From Chionoecetes opilio (Eukaryota > Arthropoda > Malacostraca > Decapoda > Majidae): a stretch of DNA of 64,000 nt. The stretch spans positions 523,501 through 587,500 of the forward strand of contig JACEEZ010006444.1 in NCBI GenBank assembly GCA_016584305.1, read 5' to 3'. The translations under genes and the position numbers were made by a program. Positions 15,004-26,343 of this stretch are shown piece by piece. Numbering within the stretch: position 1 is the first letter of the stretch; every line of letters begins with the position of its first letter. Under the pieces are notes generated by a model. The model was not told the DNA's origin. It saw nothing but the letters and a program-made list of their open reading frames with translations, and ran no database searches.

Positions 15004-15008
<5 letters not shown>

Positions 15009-15063
<55 letters not shown>

Positions 15064-15069
15064 TCTCTC

Positions 15070-15119
<50 letters not shown>
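15009..15119. repeat. (TC)n tract, 3' flank of LINE-B
   Basis: TC dinucleotides with TCCTC slips, continuing the tract seen upstream of LINE-B. Confidence 0.96.
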
Positions 15120-15122
<3 letters not shown>

Positions 15123-15129
15123 AAGGCTT

Positions 15130-15445
15130 ACACTCTTGCTGCACGTGTTTTTATTCCTCCTTTGTATTTTCCTCTTCCTCTTCCTACTCCTCCTCCTTCA
15201 TTTTCTTTTCCTCTTCTTCCTAGCCCTCCTCCTCCTCCTCCTCGCCTTCGTCTTTCTCCTCCTCCTCTTCTTCCTCCTCCTCCTCCTCTATCTCTTTGCC
15301 TTCATCTTCCTACTCCTACTTTTTATTTCCCCTATCTTTATCTTCCCCTTCACCCTTCACCTTTCTCTTTCTCTTCACGCCTTCTTGCTTATACTCTGTT
15401 CCTTCACCTCCCTCCAATATCTCCCTCCTTCGCATAGCCCTTCTC

Positions 15446-15447
<2 letters not shown>
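15130..15447. repeat. Pyrimidine-rich (TCC/TTC) low-complexity stretch
   Basis: Irregular TCCTCC and TTCCTC sequence. Long plus-strand frames (leucine- and proline-rich) are compositional. Confidence 0.85.
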
Positions 15448-15505
<58 letters not shown>

Positions 15506-15900
15506 TAGACAGATAGACAGCTAGACAGACAGATGAGCAGACAGACAGACAGACAAACAAACAAACAACCAGACAGACAAACAGACAGACAAACAGGCAG
15601 CTTTACAAAGGGCAACACTTTAGAGACACAACCACCATCATGGAATCTATACAAAAACAACTTTCTTCTCCTGCAGTTAAACAGACTAACATACATACAG
15701 ACAGACAGGCAGAAAGACAGACGAACAGAGAGGCAAACAAACAGACAGACAGACAAACAAACAAACAAAGAGACAGACAGACAGACACACATACAAACAG
15801 GCAGACAGACAGACATATAAACAGGCAGACAGACACACTAGACACACAAACAGTCAGCTTTACAAATGACAACACTTTAGAGACACAACCACCAGCATGA
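15448..15900. repeat. (GACA)n compound repeat with a duplicated 47-bp block
   Basis: GACA tetranucleotides with AAACA variants. The block beginning CAGCTTTACAAAGGGCAACA (15597-15643) recurs at 15854-15900 with three changes, so the array repeats at about 257 bp. Confidence 0.88.
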
Positions 15901-16232
15901 CATCAACAACACCAATGCAGTAGACGCAGTTGGCTGGGTGGCAGTGGTGATGCAAGCCAGGCAACTCACGGCGGAAGAACTAAACATCAGATAGAAAGTA
16001 ACTGTTGGTCCTGTCATCTGTATGTGATCGGCGTTATCACTCTAGCAACGCCGCCCTCTCTATCGGCCTGGCTGGCTTTGGAACCATTTTGTCGATATGA
16101 ACTGTGATTCTGTAGCGGTGAGGTCGTAGCTAAAGGTAGAAAAGAGGTGTTATTGGTCCCACTCTACTGAATACACACACGCAATATGAATACACACGCT
16201 AGTTTCGGCGAGAGTTAAAGCAATTAGATATA
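15901..16232. other. Unique spacer, no gene recognised
   Basis: Ordinary sequence; no open frame of note. Confidence 0.5.
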
Positions 16233-16472
16233 TACGGGACACATATTCCCGTTCTCTATGCGAGTATGTGGTTTCCGAGTGAAGACGCTTGGCTGTAGCT
16301 CCAAAACTAACCATAGGATCGTCTCGAAAATACCCTCATTGTGATCCCCACGCACTCGTAGATCAGGGATACAATAGGCTATCCTGACCGTAACTTAGCG
16401 TAACCTAACCTGACGTGTACAAGAGTAAACGCCACATACTCTTCCAGAAAACGGGAATATGCATACGGAACA
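16233..16472. mobile_element. Inverted-repeat (MITE-like) element of about 240 bp
   Basis: The left arm (16233-16271) contains CATATTCCCGTT and GAGTATGTGG. The right arm (16431-16470), reverse complemented, contains CATATTCCCGTTTTC and AGAGTATGTGGC in the same order. The arms are about 38 bp and mismatched at several places. The core holds GTAACCTAACCTGACG. Non-coding, with no clear target duplication. Confidence 0.6.
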
Positions 16473-17187
16473 CTCCTACTATATGTATTACACAACCTTT
16501 TTCGGGCAAGGTAGGTAACAGGTCTAGGTAGCGGGCCAGCCAAAAGTTCCCTTCATTCAATCCTCAATTTAGTCTTTTCGTAACGATGCCCAGTCAGCCC
16601 CGGGAAGGACACAGGGCGCACCTAGGCATGTCAGGATGTCTCTCATGTTCCTCCTTCATCGAAAGACATTCCGTCGTGGAAGGTAATTAGAAACATTCTC
16701 TCCAAACAATATCATTATCCTTTGATTACATGCCATCCTTCCTCTCCCTCCTCTCCCTTTGTGCTTTCTTCCTCAGGAAACCCACGTATATACAGTATAC
16801 TTAATTATATCAACAATGGACTGAACTATGAAAGAATGGCTCTGAAAATGTTTTGGAAATATTAACCAAGACAAGCTGATATTTAGTGTCGTTAACTGTA
16901 TTCAAAGGACCGATCCGTTGTCAAGGCGCATTTTACTTCATTATATCGCACTGTATTGTGTCATTATATCATACTGTACTACCTTACATCAGAAAAATTC
17001 CTAAACAACATGTTTTTACCTGTGGCTCTTGGTGTGTCTTTGCGTCATGGCAGACATCATAACGACCCATCTGTCGCCGCTAATCAGCATCGTTCACATC
17101 TTGCCTATTCTCCCATTACGGAATATTTAGGCTTTATTGCTTATGATTTTATAATATGAGTGTTCACATGTTCCAAAATACTGAATG
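16473..17187. other. Unique spacer, no gene recognised
   Basis: The longest plus-strand frame (16956-17159) has no motif that I recognise. No RNA gene was seen. Confidence 0.5.
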
Positions 17188-17255
17188 AGAACATAAGAGC
17201 ATAAGAAAATAAGGAAGCTACAAGAGGCCGCGAGACCTACACGAGGTAGTTCCTG
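17188..17255 (+). repeat. Dispersed repeat, copy 2 of 3 (AAGAACATAAG type)
   Basis: It carries GAACATAAGAGCATAAGAAA and GCTACAAGAGGCCGCGAGAC, then ACACGAGGTAGTTCCTG, matching the copy at 625-705. Confidence 0.65.
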
Positions 17256-17395
17256 TAATGGTTTCTGTATGAGCAGCGTCTCTTGTGTTTTTTCCTCACT
17301 CGCAGCAAGTCTTCCGTAATATTATATCTCATGGTGAGTTTGCTTTATATTTCCAAGTTTGGTTATCTCTTCATCCTTATCTCTTAGTGGGAGTA

Positions 17396-17412
17396 GAGAG
17401 AGAGAGAGAGAG
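17396..17412. repeat. Short (AG)n, 3' side of a SINE
   Basis: About eight AG units directly next to the 3' tail of the minus-strand SINE at 17413. Confidence 0.9.
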
Positions 17413-17592
17413 ATAAGATAAGATAAGATTTTCATCCTATCGAGACACTTTGCAAGTACTAACTACAAGGTTATTGACTATACAAAGCGCCGCCACGTCA
17501 GCACGAACTAGGCGGACTCGAACCGCTGACCGAATGCACAGGGACGCTGCACATTGCGAGCTCACGTCTCTACCAACCTTGCTACCCTGACG

Positions 17593-17595
<3 letters not shown>
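17413..17595 (-). mobile_element. tRNA-derived SINE inside an (AG/TC)n tract
   Basis: On the minus strand the element starts GCCCGTCAGGGTAGC. It has a box A-like AGCAAGGTTGGTAGAGAC and a perfect box B, GGTTCGAGTCC, about 60 bp later, which is the internal polymerase III promoter of a tRNA head. A tRNA-unrelated body follows, and the 3' end is (TTATC)3-4 just before (TC)n. Its length of about 183 bp suits a SINE. (AG)n occurs at once on both sides (17396-17412 and 17596-17641), so it was inserted into, or seeded from, that microsatellite. Confidence 0.85.
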
Positions 17596-17647
<52 letters not shown>

Positions 17648-17690
17648 CGTAGAGAGAGACAGACAGTAGAGAGAGACAGAAAAAAACATC
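17596..17690. repeat. (AG)n tract, 5' side of the SINE
   Basis: AG dinucleotides to 17641, then AGACAG-type variants. Confidence 0.94.
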
Positions 17691-18178
17691 ATCACTCCCC
17701 ACTATTTCAGTACATTATCGCTTGGCTATCTCTTATCTACGTTTGTCGACAGTTTTCCGACACACTGTTCACCGCAGGGACGCCGCCAAGACTCTCGCGT
17801 CTTATCAAAAGGGACGTCGATGCTTTCCTAAGACATGTACAGACACGACCACTTCTGCGCGAAAAATATCACTCAAAAACTCATCCCAAACTACCTGGCG
17901 TGTCAACTCTTTATCTTTTTAAATGCCTTATCCATTACTGTAGTGTAGATTATACTGTACGTACAATCTGGGACACTCTTACTTTTAAGGACAAATGGGC
18001 AAAAACTGGAAATTTACCAGAATTGTAGATTAATTTTGGAAGAGCTAATCTCCAGGTTGTATTGTCCAGTAACCACGACCTCCGTCTTCTTCATACCAAC
18101 ACACTGACCCTTTCTCCCAGTCCTCACACCACTATAAGGAATAATAATGATGATAAGATATATACTTTACTGATGTCA
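17691..18178. other. Unique spacer, no gene recognised
   Basis: Ordinary sequence up to the MITE at 18179. Confidence 0.5.
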
Positions 18179-18392
18179 TTAACCCCTTCACGCCCAGATC
18201 TTTCCTTTGCTATATAAAATCGTCTGTTGTTAGCCATGAAACTACGAAAAGTAACTTATTATATACCAAATTAGCTAGTGGACAAGGATACTAAACAGGT
18301 CATAGCTATAGAACATTGCTTATAGTCACAAAAAAACATCTAATGGTACCCAAATTACGATGGAAATTACGTTCTGGGTCTCAAGGGGTTAA
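18179..18392 (+). mobile_element. TTAA MITE, copy 2 of 5 (complete)
   Basis: The element is bounded by TTAA on both sides. Its inverted ends are TTAACCCCTTCACGCCCAGA on the left and GTTCTGGGTCTCAAGGGGTTAA reading to the right edge, whose complement is TTAACCCCTTGAGACCCAGA. The interior of about 175 bp is non-coding and AT-rich. A TTAA target duplication next to a CCC start is the signature of piggyBac-type elements, so this is read as a piggyBac-derived MITE. Related copies: 8951, 30493, 34118, 43796. Confidence 0.85.
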
Positions 18393-18803
<411 letters not shown>

Positions 18804-19090
18804 TAATGCAATACTCTCTACGATACCCCACAACGTCATGAGAAAATATATATGAAAGGTCAGGAAAGCTATGCGTCAAGCAGGCTCTTCTCTCACAACT
18901 TTACCTATAACTACCTATAACTACCTTTAACTACCTATTTGATTTGACCATTCCAGTCCCTCTTCATTAATCTATTTCTTCTCTTTAGATCATTTGCCAT
19001 TCATATTTGGTATTGTTTGAACTCGTATTCATGAAAATCATAAACCTGCCCACATGTATATATTATTTTTTATTTGTTCTAGTAGTTCAT

Positions 19091-19136
19091 TAATTCATTC
19101 ATTCATTCATTCATTCATTCATTCATTCATTCATTA
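19091..19136. repeat. (ATTC)n microsatellite
   Basis: About 11 ATTC units. Confidence 0.95.
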
Positions 19137-19198
19137 AGTTCATTAAGTGTCTATATACTATGTTGTTGGTGTTGTTTTTCCTGTATGCCTTCGGGTGA

Positions 19199-19986
19199 GA
19201 AATTTATTATTATTATTCACTTATCATTATTCACTTACTATTATTCACTTATTATTATTCACTTGTTATTATTCACTTGTTATTATTCACTTGTTATTAT
19301 TCACTTATTATTATTCACTTATTATTATTCACTTATTATTATTCACTTATTATTATTCACTTATTATTATTCACTTATTATTATTCACTTATCATTATTC
19401 ACTTATTATTATTCACTTATTCTTATTCACCTATTATTATTCACTTATCATTATTCACTTATTATTATTCACTTATTATTATTCACTTATTATTATTCAC
19501 TTATTATTATTCACTTATTATTATTCACTTATTATTATTCACTTATCATTATTCACTTATTATTATTCACTTATTCTTATTCACTTATTATTATTCACTT
19601 ATTATTATTCACTTATTATTATTCACTTATCATTATTCACTTATTATTATTCACTTATCATTATTCACTTATTATTATTCACTTATTCTTATTCACTTAT
19701 TATTCACTTAGTATTATTCACTTATTATTTTTCACTTATTATTATTAACTTATTATTATTCACTTATCATTATTCACTTATTATTATTCACTTATTATTA
19801 TTCACTTATTATTATTCACTTATCATTATTCACTTATTATTATTCACTTATTATTATTCACTTATTATTATTCACTTATCATTATTCACTTATTATTATT
19901 CACTTATTATTATTCACTTATCATTATTCACTTATTATTATTCACTTATCATTATTCACTTATTATTATTCACTTATCATTATTCT
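19199..19986. repeat. 14-bp minisatellite, about 56 copies
   Basis: The unit is ACTTATTATTATTC with variants TATCATTATTC, TGTTATTATTC and TTATTCTTATTC. Because 14 is not a multiple of three, the plus-strand frames cycle through a 14-residue protein repeat and all three stay open for 140-280 codons. This is not evidence of a gene. Confidence 0.96.
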
Positions 19987-20141
19987 ATCTAATGTTTGGG
20001 TCAATTCTTAAAGGAAAGTCGCACAGTATATAATTATCTGTTTTATATATCCTGTTTTTAGGACTTTCTCGACTCTCTCATGTCATGGCAGAGGTGAATC
20101 AACAACCCATCCAATTTTAACATTTCCCCCCATTATTTCAG

Positions 20142-20345
20142 GTCACAGACATCGGCGACGCCATGATACTAAAGCGACTATTCTCAGAGTTATTCCACGC
20201 TGGCGCAATCATCGTCGCGACCTCCAACCGACCCCCCGATGACCTCTACAAGAACGGACTACAGAGGTCACACTTCCTACCCTTCATACCCATCCTCAAA
20301 AACCGCTGCGAGGTCATAAATCTTGACTCGGGCATCGATTATCGC
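20142..20345 (+). CDS. AFG1L: AFG1L (AFG1-like/LACE1 ATPase), single internal exon
   Basis: AFG1L is a mitochondrial AAA-family ATPase linked to protein quality control and turnover of respiratory-chain subunits. The exon follows a good acceptor: CATTTCCCCCCATTATTTCAG ends at 20141. It codes for about 68 residues in phase 0. They begin [14 protein letters not shown], just after where the family's Walker B (DEFQ) would lie, and continue with [20 protein letters not shown] (sensor 1 Asn and the region with the arginine finger), [20 protein letters not shown] and IDYR. All of this matches the family core closely. The exon probably ends near IDYR, but no GT donor follows at 20346; the frame simply runs on into non-family sequence. 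The other AFG1L exons were not seen in the window. It may be a live exon with large repeat-filled introns or a stranded duplicate. Confidence 0.85.
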
Positions 20346-21060
<715 letters not shown>

Positions 21061-21365
21061 CTTATTCATATGCAATTAAACACCCTCATAATGTAGTCTT
21101 CTCAGTCTCTCTCAGTCTGCATGCAGGTAACCAAACCACCTCGAGATGCATGATACACTACTACCTCCTACTAAGGATCTGCTACCTCCATGGAGTTAGC
21201 ACTTCCAAAATTAATCTACAATACTACCAAATGTCCATTGTTTACCCCACGATCACCGCCACCCCGCCAGGACACATCCCCGCACCCCTATACACGTGCT
21301 GAACGCTTGCATAAACTTATCAGAAACAGATGAAGCCCTGACGCTAAAAATATTGGTGATCAAAG
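21061..21365. other. Unique spacer, no gene recognised
   Basis: Ordinary sequence; the open frame 21057-21302 shows no motif. Confidence 0.5.
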
Positions 21366-21733
21366 TTTTTTTTTTTTTTTTTTTTTTACATTTATGCCTA
21401 TAGCGCGTGTAGGCAGTGACCTCCAGGGGTGAGATGGTAGGCCCTGGAGGTTCACTTGAGGGCTGTGATGGTTGGCCCTCGGCCGTGGTGGTGCAGGCAT
21501 GATTTTTATAGTGACGCCTGTGATTAGAAGCTCATGCCGCCCCCCTGTGTCCTCCGATGCACTCGCAATCGAAGGTAGAGTTAATGGACAGCATGTGGGT
21601 GTTCTTAGGCCACTCGACGGTGCAGAAATATTTTAAGTGGATTTTGGTTTTCATCGGGGATCGAACTCGGGTCACCGAGGACGCCACTCGGAGACCCGAG
21701 TCTCTGAGTCCACTCTGCCATCGCCTCCCCTCC
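21366..21733 (-). mobile_element. tRNA-derived SINE with poly(A), copy 1 of 2
   Basis: The minus strand starts near 21733 with a degraded tRNA head that includes the box B-like GAGTTCGATCC. It continues through a body of about 300 bp (AGGGCCAACCATCACAGCCC, then CACGCGCTATAGGC) and ends in poly(A), seen as a 23-T run at 21367-21389 on the plus strand. The second copy at 44384-44723 has a clearer box A (GTAGCAGAGTGGTTAGCG). Most of the body is nearly identical between the copies. Confidence 0.85.
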
Positions 21734-21735
21734 TG

Positions 21736-22420
21736 TGTTTGTTTTCCTTACTTCTCTTGATGGAGTCTACATGAACAGTGAACAGTTGAGTGGAAAGAAT
21801 GGCAATGGAGGATGAAAGACTAAGCCATAAGCTAACAAAGGCCAGATGGAAAACACATGTGTGGAAATCAGTCGAGGAAAACTGGACAAAAGCGACGGAC
21901 AATCGATGGAAAAAAAAAAAAAAGGAGATAAAAGGCGCCTTTGTCCTGCACACTGTACACTCTGCAGGGCAGGAGGCGGGGCAGTGTGTTTAGGCACCGG
22001 AAAAAATTTATCGCGACTTATGACTAAGATCGAACGCACAAGTATAATGGGCGAGAACCGGAGCTGGCAACGTCTGACCAACGCGCTCCCCTATAGGTTT
22101 GTTTTCCTTACTTGTCTTATGGGTCTCCGATATTGTAACGTAAGGGAAAAGAAGACAATGGAGGATGAAGAAAGCAAAGCTAACAAAGGCCAGATGGAAA
22201 ACACTGGGAAATTCATTGAAAACTTAAAGCAAACGGCAACGATGAAATAAAAGAGATAAAAGGCGCCTTTTCCTGCACCCTCTGTACACTCTTGCCAGGG
22301 CATCGGCACCGGCAGTCATCTAGACACGGATATAACGCTCACTCGCCCTCTTATACAATAAATATACAGGCTCAAATCATGTTAATAATGGGCGACAAAC
22401 TAGAGTGGCAACGGTGTAAA
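21736..22420. repeat. Tandem duplication, two diverged copies of about 360 bp
   Basis: Copy 1 (21736-22085) and copy 2 (22098-22420) share, in order: TTTGTTTTCCTTACTT, ACAATGGAGGATGAA (GGCAATGGAGGATGAA in copy 1), GCTAACAAAGGCCAGATGGAAA, GAGATAAAAGGCGCCTTT and AATGGGCGA. The frame 21846-22250 spans the junction and is not conserved between copies. The origin is unknown. A SINE lies directly upstream of copy 1. Confidence 0.8.
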
Positions 22421-22574
22421 TAACCGTCAGAGAAATTATCACCTACCTCCCTGGTACTATTGCTTCTCCTCTCTTTTATTTTTTAAGGAGGAAACAGACG
22501 AACACACTTAATACTGAAGAAGGGATAACTAGATGGAACAGAACATTTTTCTATTCTTCATCCTCTTTTCATCT

Positions 22575-22738
22575 GATCTCTCCTCCTCTTCCTCCCTCTC
22601 CTCCCTCCCTCCTCCCTCCCTCCTCCCTCCCTCCCTCCCTCCTCCCTCTCTCCTCCCTCCTCCCCTCTCTCTCTTCTCTCTTCTCTCTCCTCTCTCTCTC
22701 CTCTCTCTCTCCTCTCTCTCTCTCTCTCTCCCCCCCCC
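22575..22738. repeat. Pyrimidine-rich (CTCC)n/(CT)n stretch
   Basis: CCTCC blocks run into CT dinucleotides and a short C-run. Simple repeat. Confidence 0.92.
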
Positions 22739-23000
22739 CACAATTTCTTATCCCTTCATCCTCTTTTTCCCGGTTTAGCGTAGCAAAAGAAACTCACCAC
22801 GATTAGAGGGAGAAGGGAAGGAGGGTGCGATGTCACGCCGCGGCCATCTCACCATCAACTAACTACTTGCACAGATCAGGCTAACACTTCCCCTCCCGCT
22901 AAGAGACACCACATAAACACAGTCCACAGTATCCGTCAGTCCGTATCAGTCAGTTCAATATACAGAAAATATAAATAAAATACAGATGCAATGACAGGAC
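22739..23000. other. Unique spacer, no gene recognised
   Basis: Ordinary sequence. Confidence 0.5.
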
Positions 23001-23045
23001 CATAAGAAGATAAGAACATAAGAAAATAAGGAAGCTACACGAGTA
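23001..23045 (+). repeat. Dispersed repeat, copy 3 of 3 (AAGAACATAAG type)
   Basis: CATAAGAAGATAAGAACATA, then AGAAAATAAGGAAGCTACAC, matches the start of the copies at 625 and 17188; the right part is missing. Confidence 0.6.
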
Positions 23046-23099
23046 AGTACAAAACCACTTGAATGTATACCTATGACCCTGTACATTAACATTAGGTAA

Positions 23100-23310
23100 A
23101 TACACCTTGTACGTATAGTTATGGCTGCCTTTGATGATATATGTCGACAAATTGGCCGAACTAAATTGGCCTACCCCTTTGTTTTTATTTTATTCTCTTA
23201 CTGTCTTCTTTATAGGGACTGGCAACTAAGCGGGCTTTGTGTTACCCATTTTTGTTGTGCCCTTGGCCAGTTAGTTCCCTGTGATGTTAAAAAAAAAAAA
23301 AAAAAAAAAA
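23100..23310 (+). mobile_element. Probable retroposon 3' end with poly(A)
   Basis: About 190 bp (TTTATAGGGACTGGCAACTA, then TGCCCTTGGCCAGTTAGTTC) end in TGATGTT and a run of about 22 A. The 'CCCTTGGCCAGT ... poly(A)' ending is a form often seen at retroelement 3' ends in arthropods. No coding part is present. Confidence 0.45.
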
Positions 23311-23534
23311 TTGATATTGGAATGTGATCCTACGTGACTGTCACAACAAATACTTCACCGTTCTGTTATTGTTGCTATTCTTCTTCCTCTCTTTGATGTC
23401 TCCCCTCTGCGAGCCCTGTAAGCACTCTAAACTACATGTAAAAGTAATGTGTATGTTACGAAAACGTTGTCCAGCAAATATTTTCACCGGTGGAGCTGTC
23501 AGTTGCAGTTACCGCCAAAGAGTTACTATTTTCC

Positions 23535-23930
23535 CAACACTCGCCCCTCACTCCGGCCTGGAACACTCGCCACCCTGCTGGAAACACTCGTCGCGCCCAC
23601 TCGTCGCCCTGCTGGAAACACTCGCCCCTCACTCGCCACCCTGGAACACTCGTCACCCTGGAAACACTCGCCCTTCACTCGCAACCCAGGAACACTCGCC
23701 ACCCAGGAACACTCGCCACCCTGGAAACACTCGCCCTTCACTCGCCACCCTGGAACACTCGTCACCCTGGAAACACTCGCCCTTCACTCGCAACACAGGA
23801 ACACTCGCCACCATGGAAACACTCGCCACCCTGGAACACTCGCCACCCTGGAACACTCGCCACCCTGGAAACACTCGCCCTTCACTCGCAACCCAGGAAC
23901 ACTCGCCACCCTGGAAACACTTGCTTAGGT
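23535..23930. repeat. Minisatellite of GGAACACTCGCCACCCT units
   Basis: Blocks of AACACTCGCCACCCTGGA alternate with AACACTCGCCCTTCACTCGC, giving units of 17-18 and about 34-40 bp over roughly 400 bp. All six frames contain open stretches produced by the repeat. Confidence 0.93.
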
Positions 23931-24227
23931 TCACACACACAAAAGAACACATATTTTCACTGTACATACACCCCCGGCACTTGAGTCCAGAGTTCCAGAG
24001 TTGCGGCGAGACCTCAGGCCCCACGCCACGCGACGCCTGCTTCTCAGATCCGACCCCAAGTTTAGCCCACTAATTAAACGAGGAACAATTTCACCTCCGA
24101 TCACAAAAGGCGGAGCGAGGACAAAGGAGAAGCATTGTTGTTTTCAGGTTTCCACGTGATATTTACTCAGGCTCGTTTTACGGCTGCCTTTTAAGGGTGC
24201 AAGGGAAACAAGAGCCGCAAAGAGAGA
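23931..24227. other. Unique spacer, no gene recognised
   Basis: Ordinary sequence. Confidence 0.5.
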
Positions 24228-24261
24228 GTACACACACACACACGCACGCACACGCACACGC

Positions 24262-24301
<40 letters not shown>
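24228..24301. repeat. (CA)n tract, 5' flank of a SINE
   Basis: CA dinucleotides with CGCA interruptions. Confidence 0.95.

Positions 24302-24622
<321 letters not shown>

Positions 24623-24681
<59 letters not shown>
24623..24681. repeat. (CA)n tract, 3' flank of the SINE
   Basis: CA dinucleotides resume directly after GCGAGTAA at the SINE end. Confidence 0.95.
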
Positions 24682-24684
<3 letters not shown>

Positions 24685-24856
24685 GCATGCAGCAGCTAAA
24701 CAGGCATTAAGGGATATTACACTTTTAATTAATCACACATAACGAAACAAAACATTACATTTTTTCATAGTCCAGAAAAAAACCGGCAGTAAAATATCAT
24801 CCTCTCTATCTAGTTTCCAGGAAATGTTAAGCCGAAAACGACAAAACAAGAAAAAA

Positions 24857-25290
24857 ATACCTCACCACTCACACCTAGTTAAATCATATTCGCATTTCAC
24901 CAACTCGCCAAAGAATAAGAGACATATAGAATGACCTTTTCCTCTCTTTTTCCCCTTCAAAATAAGAAGAAAAATAAATATGGAGACAAAAAACTAAATA
25001 AGATGACAAAAATAAGAAGAAAAACTAAAATTTCGCCCCTGGTCAAAGTCAAACACGCACTTCACCAACTCGCCAAGGAATAAGAGACATCAAATTACTT
25101 TTCCTCCCTTTTACCCCTTCAAAATAAGAAGAAAAATATATAAGAAGAAAAAAAATAAGAAGAAAAAAAAATAATACAAAAAATCCTCACCACTCATATC
25201 TAGTTAAAGTCAAACACGCATTTCACGAACTCTCCAATAGAATAAGAGACATATAGAATGACTTTTTCCTCTTTTTTTTTTTTCCTTCTG
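24857..25290. repeat. Tandem repeat of about 170 bp, about 2.5 copies
   Basis: The order 'TCACCACTCAYAYCTAGTTAAA, TTTCACCAACTCGCCAA, GAATAAGAGACAT, TTTTCCTC, AAAATAAGAAGAAAAA' recurs three times with divergence. Non-coding. Confidence 0.82.
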
Positions 25291-25785
25291 CGGCACAGGA
25301 AAAATGTCGCACCTTCCCCGGCGTGACTGACCCATGAGAACTTTGTGACGAAAATTGAAATAGGGTCCATCGAGATTCTTTTCTTTTTGTCTCTTCCTCC
25401 TTCCCCTTTGCCTATTCTTTTTGTATAGACTCCAGCATTTGAGTTTGTGGGAAAGGACAGATGGAAATGTATAGGGGAAGAGAAAAAAGGGGAGAAGAGG
25501 GGAAGGTGAGAGCCGTAGCGAGAGGGGAAAGGATAAGAGGAAGAGAACAAAGAAGAGTGTAGATAGGGAAGGATGGGAGATGAAAGATAGATGTATGTAG
25601 TGTAGGTCACCTGTAAAAGACAGAAGAGGAGGAAGAGGAGGAAGAGGAAGGAGGGAAGAGGAAGAAGAGAGAAGAGGAAGAGGAAGAGGAGGGAAGAAAG
25701 ATATATGGAAAGTGGAGGCGAATGATTATACAGGAGTTATACAGGTCTCACGTTGCCTTGGGGAAAGTGGAAGAATTACAACAGG
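25291..25785. other. Spacer ending in a GAGGAA-rich stretch
   Basis: A minus-strand frame (25200-25610) has no recognisable motif. GAGGAA repeats lie at about 25617-25700. Confidence 0.5.
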
Positions 25786-25789
25786 ATAG

Positions 25790-26343
25790 TGTCAGTCAGT
25801 TTTTACTCCTAACATATATAATAACTTGCATAACTATTACTAGTGAATTACAACTAATATCACACAAGTGTCACACTTATTATAGCTTCCATATAGGATA
25901 GGTGCATGTACTTAACATCAAAAGAAACAGTATATTTTTAGAAACATTATAAACATATAATTATATATCTATGTAATATATATATAATTATACATTTATC
26001 TTTCCTCCTCTGTTTCACCGTGAGACCCATGAACACCTTGCATTCTCAAAGTATGTCACAGGGCAAATGCCTAGTTGTCAGCATAAAGTATAGGATCAAC
26101 AAGAAGTGATAACAAGCCAGAATCACGAGGAGAAGGGGGAGAAGACCTCGGACATCGACGCTACAAACACGCTCTGCTCACTCGCCCCATCCGACACTCC
26201 CTGGCTGTGCTCAAGACATTCATTGTACTTGGTTGTAATCTCTACGCTCCTTACTGGACTCTAAATAAATGTGTACAAAGCTGGAAGTACCAATTTAACT
26301 CATACCAGATAAGTCTCTACAATTATATACCGACTTATATAAT
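25790..26343 (+). repeat. Left LTR of the inverted-LTR element
   Basis: It begins TGTCAGTCAG and ends CGACTTATATAAT before the primer-binding site. It holds CTCTAAATAAATGTGTAC, which has a possible AATAAA signal, near 26262-26275. Confidence 0.85.

Larger units (their letters stand above)
13845..15008 (+). mobile_element. LINE-B: 5'-truncated non-LTR retrotransposon with RNase H, inside a (TC)n tract
   Basis: The element begins just upstream of the RNase H domain, encodes that domain and a C-terminal zinc-knuckle-like region, and then has a (GT)n-containing 3' untranslated region. It ends AATAAATTGATTAAATAA immediately before (TC)n resumes at 15009. RNase H downstream of the reverse transcriptase is known in the I, Jockey-related and R1/LOA-type groups; the exact clade cannot be set without the polymerase, which is missing. 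Confidence 0.87.

Noticed and set aside
19147..19992. 281-codon hydrophobic frame that could suggest a membrane protein
   Set aside because: It is the 14-bp array read through; the same peptide appears in all three plus frames.
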